A stretch of DNA of 6,118 nucleotides from an uncultured Eubacteriales bacterium (GTDB lineage: Bacteria; Bacillota; Clostridia; Christensenellales; CAG-314), in assembly GCA_900544545.1 (NCBI GenBank), contig UQVY01000021.1, positions 1 through 6,118 on the forward strand. Reading direction: 5' to 3'. Each line of letters begins with the position of its first letter. Position 1 is the first letter of the stretch. Of the stretch, positions 5,001 to 6,118 are shown in pieces. The notes below the pieces were generated by a model. That model was not told the DNA's origin, did no database searches, and worked only from the letters and a program-made list of their open reading frames with translations. The position numbers and the translations under genes are program-made.

Positions 5001-6118
5001 CGATATAAGGTGCAAACCGCCCGTCGTTATGTTGCCGTAAGCGTACGGCGTACCCGCGTTTTCCGTAACGAACCAGTTGTTTGACGCGGAAAGCCCGCTA
5101 TTATCGCTTACTATGCCTCCTTTATCGGAGGAACTGCCTCCCTTCGCATGAAGCGTAGCGTTGGAATAATTCCCCGTTGCGGTCGCGGAATTTCTCGTTC
5201 TCGAAGTTATTCCCGCGACTCTCGCCTGATTGTTGGTCGAAATGGCTCTTACGTCGGTTCTTAAAACCTTGGTGCTGCTGATTGTACATCTCTGAGCAAG
5301 ACCGATCGCTCCCGCGGCATACGCTTTGGACGAAACGCTGCTTGCGGTTATGCTCGAATCATAGACCGAACAATTCGTAACGGTCATAGACGATCTCCAC
5401 CAGACGCCGCCGCAAAGCCCGCCCGCATAGGTCAGCATAACGTTTTCTCCGATTGCGTCGACCGAGCATTGCCTGACGGCAACGTTGCGCATAGTGTTGT
5501 CGCGGCCTCCGTCTTGACTTCCGAAAACGCCTATCGCCCCGCCCACGAACAGGTCGTAAGTATCGCCGCTTTGGGTTCCGCTATACGCCTGACCGACGAC
5601 CTGAATATGAGAAATCTCCGCTCCGTCAATCATCGCGTCCGTTCCCGAAACGGTTCTTCTTTTCGCCCATATCGCGCCGATAAGTCCGCCTACGCTCGCA
5701 GTATTCGGGCTGTGGGACGACTCGAAATAAACCAGACTTCTTGCGGCTTCGTTTCCCGTAATCTCTATGTCCTTAAGCCTCGTATCGAGAACGAATCCGA
5801 AAGCTCCGCCCGTGTAGCCCTCGCCCTTGAGGTCCTCGTTTCCCGTGAAAGCGTTGTTTACGCTTCTGACGAAAAAGCCGCTCGGATTATTTCCCGAAAC
5901 GGAAGAATCGTATTCGGCTTTTATGCCCGAAAGATAATCGTACCGTATAACGGCCCCTAAAACTCCGCCCGAATATACGTTGTTGCCGAAACGGCTTTGT
6001 TTGCCCGAACCGGACCTGTCCCCGTCGTTGGAATCGAAGGAATAGCAGCTTGCTTCGACCGAAGAAAAACGGCTGAATTTTACGGTAAGATTGCTTATCG
6101 AACCCGCCATAACAGAGG
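2097..6118 (-). CDS. Large multidomain surface/adhesin-like protein, 5' end beyond window
   Basis: At least 1337 codons, in frame and open to the right edge. The first visible ATG (6110-6108) has no Shine-Dalgarno before it and falls within what already looks like repeat sequence, so the true start and any signal peptide lie outside. Residue numbers count from that ATG. Residues about 1-360 look like a beta-helix with GG-x-h-G turns; about 382-443 is a Big_2-type Ig-like domain; about 806-917 and 1057-1110 resemble InlB B-repeat modules; the rest is beta-rich, Gly/Ser/Thr/Asn-rich sequence without a recognised family. There are no enzyme motifs. It ends in GPTP with no LPxTG, S-layer homology or hydrophobic tail. 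By family knowledge such proteins are exported and act in adhesion or as cell-surface structure. It precedes the c-di-GMP enzyme on the same strand by 108 bases, but that gene has its own promoter. Exact function unknown. Confidence 0.88.
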   Translation of the reverse strand, partial: SVMAGSISNLTVKFSRFSSVEASCYSFDSNDGDRSGSGKQSRFGNNVYSGGVLGAVIRYDYLSGIKAEYDSSVSGNNPSGFFVRSVNNAFTGNEDLKGEGYTGGAFGFVLDTRLKDIEITGNEAARSLVYFESSHSPNTASVGGLIGAIWAKRRTVSGTDAMIDGAEISHIQVVGQAYSGTQSGDTYDLFVGGAIGVFGSQDGGRDNTMRNVAVRQCSVDAIGENVMLTYAGGLCGGVWWRSSMTVTNCSVYDSSITASSVSSKAYAAGAIGLAQRCTISSTKVLRTDVRAISTNNQARVAGITSRTRNSATATGNYSNATLHAKGGSSSDKGGIVSDNSGLSASNNWFVTENAGTPYAYGNITTGGLHLISYGNNEGSLNVNGTLTAYPLATNRNYITIKSNNTGIATVNGNTVRGVSDGVAYIGAYGKINGEEFLLCSYPVKVGNPSAEPDFSLEVTGKDDNGQAKAFDAKVDIAGTKYIYVRHEIGSGNASRIIITPKIGESQVTAFSSIVNLYKVENLNNLDNLDDNARASAILNAKGTNWTSAQLSTFAGNLVIEGGGAEDTESKVWAYETISERIIVVGEYTNGSEIYGVIIEFVPNEVTGVVIAPEEGTPPLHEYEENGNKYYVYAPGDKVRFAETVLYRHPNMVSYVVKASFSGASVVTSNGTVNIPSNAQQGQIYQVTCTVIGRTDISTTVYIVIQNELDFRFVLDGADVTSERKLVSDSSFNFTISPKSGYGLEPTVKFRLGTTEYTGIFNEDFSVLSVGTYDFVVQSHGNRKYTVTVSKEFVNNVPTDTTVEIVVGYKLIYNIVFRSNFGAGNDESYDIEPFIITVPAGTPFTEIGAGIEGDLYTYNGKTFKEWESEVTSKRFGYKLYGFYQVDYAGINESYGDSLDELVRSTVRVNGAMRFHARWVYGVVIEAPDGVTMRSVLADNELLEGSVQNIDKHMIPADAKRGFGFVAETPSSWIGKVRFDAYLVFLDGSKVPITDKFVPSALNNSWIISPEKLTEASVREKDGTNEHTGLIYIVVYADSLEKYAGDEVRYDADKIYSDAAFTLVYNVNYGSGDSALASGAIAFDKALPEGTSFRLYYHRNGVPTFAGGFTASAATNSVGLDAFLSFGGGALSENIRKNGATMPGNEKFIIVVTLPFNKNNFGEINEQSSIDLGISADCYDFEARVFEYGLDDQSKGVIGYTENDGVARLAEDKRSREEMKTAFDVYASRLYKHGNSGSTITFYGSSALIEGVTDYRKQGLTFVVKVTRKDGTAMVSDNVFPATQITAPYLKTTTALYYYTPDIGTGGSMSWTYDGNIYDVCVIAVKNPYQPSEGIVVGPTP
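2781..2942 (-). other. Degenerate InlB B-repeat-like module 2
   Basis: Residues about 1057-1110. LVYNVNYGSGDS and ALPEGTSFRLYY parallel the first half of module 1 (YNIVFRSNFGAGND and VPAGTPF), but the closing K-W and A-K-W strands are not recognisable. It is probably a diverged second copy of the same fold. Confidence is limited because the similarity is short. Confidence 0.35.
3360..3695 (-). other. InlB B-repeat-like (Listeria-Bacteroides repeat) module 1
   Basis: Residues about 806-917. The pattern is a YNIVFRSNFGAGND opening, then a VPAGTPF turn, YNGKTFKEW (compare the family's GYTFKGW) and finally MRFHARW (compare TLYAKW). This order is characteristic of the beta-grasp-like repeat, though here it is longer than usual, with an insertion around 870-905. 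It is a spacer or adhesion module of surface proteins. Confidence 0.6.
4532..4558 (-). repeat. Three tandem 9-bp units encoding NLN-NLD-NLD
   Basis: On the plus strand the units are CGAGATTAT, CGAGATTAT and TGAGATTCT, lying back to back inside the surface-protein gene. On the coding strand they give the three-residue periodicity around residues 519-527. Unit length is a multiple of three, so gain or loss of units would keep the frame. Confidence 0.75.
4782..4967 (-). other. Bacterial Ig-like (Big_2-type) domain
   Basis: Residues about 382-443 of the surface protein. The stretch TIKSNNTGIATVNGNTVRG followed by VSDGVAYIGAYG matches the well-known Big_2 pattern (S-N-x-x-x-A-T-V, then V-x-G-V-x-x-G-x-A-x-I). 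A single copy is clear. Such domains usually act as rigid spacers or binding modules in exported proteins. Confidence 0.75.
5031..6110 (-). repeat. Beta-helix region with GG-x-hydrophobic-G repeats
   Basis: Within residues 1-360 of the surface protein, short glycine turns recur: GGVLG at 48, GGAFG at 101, GGLIG at 141, GGAIG at 190, GGLCG at 230, AGAIG at 266, AGI at 299 and GGI at 331. Between them lie Val/Ile/Asn/Ser-rich strands with frequent NxS and TGN turns. This resembles GLUG-type motifs and right-handed beta-helices found in surface adhesins. Repeats are degenerate at both protein and DNA level. Confidence 0.65.

Noticed and set aside
2829..5084. Very long plus-strand open reading frame (751 codons)
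   Set aside because: It is exactly codon-aligned antisense to the surface-protein gene, has no recognisable domain, is rich in Arg/Tyr/Val/Phe as expected from complementing a biased gene, and is explained by avoidance of TTA/CTA/TCA.
5469..5960. 163-codon plus-strand open reading frame
   Set aside because: Also codon-aligned antisense to the surface-protein gene; no ribosome binding site or domain seen.
6108..6110. ATG at 6110-6108 as the true start of the surface protein
   Set aside because: The upstream bases contain no Shine-Dalgarno, the frame stays open to the edge, and there is no signal peptide after it.
1..6118. CRISPR array, tRNA, rRNA or insertion sequence
   Set aside because: No regularly spaced identical repeats, no tRNA- or rRNA-like segments and no transposase or terminal inverted repeats were seen; nearly all of the window is covered by the two genes.

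Overview
The window carries two genes, both on the minus strand, so it reads from high to low coordinates. The upstream gene (2097-6118) is the 3' part of a large, probably exported surface protein that is cut by the right edge of the window. It is followed, after 108 bases, by a complete 647-codon gene (45-1988) for a multidomain cyclic-di-GMP signalling enzyme. Together they cover almost everything; the only non-coding stretches are the 108-base gap and about 44 bases at the left end, which finish in a run of 13 C.

The surface protein runs from an N-terminal beta-helix-like region with repeated GG-x-hydrophobic-G turns, through a bacterial Ig-like (Big_2-type) module, to several beta-rich modules, two of which resemble the InlB B-repeat / Listeria-Bacteroides repeat fold. 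No LPxTG motif, S-layer homology domain or hydrophobic tail is visible at its C-terminus. The signalling enzyme is ordered cysteine-containing sensor domain, GGDEF (synthesis), REC (receiver), HD-GYP (hydrolysis). Both catalytic sites and the GGDEF inhibitory site are intact, so the protein could both make and break c-di-GMP.

The gap between the genes holds a plausible sigma-A-type promoter for the signalling gene, overlapped by a perfect 12-bp palindrome and an extra copy of its half-site, which look like an operator. A strong Shine-Dalgarno sequence selects a TTG start.

The most likely host is a Gram-positive Firmicute of the Clostridia type, perhaps from gut metagenomic data. The grounds are the AGGAGG ribosome binding site, the sensor-GGDEF-REC-HD-GYP layout with a CxxC-bearing N-terminal domain, and the Big_2 and InlB-type surface modules. 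The assignment is inference. Codon use is distinctive: the sense codons TTA, CTA and TCA are almost absent, which produces very long spurious ORFs on the opposite strand. A working hypothesis is that a c-di-GMP switch sits beside a surface or adhesion protein because the pair serves attachment versus free-living behaviour, but nothing in the sequence proves a functional link.
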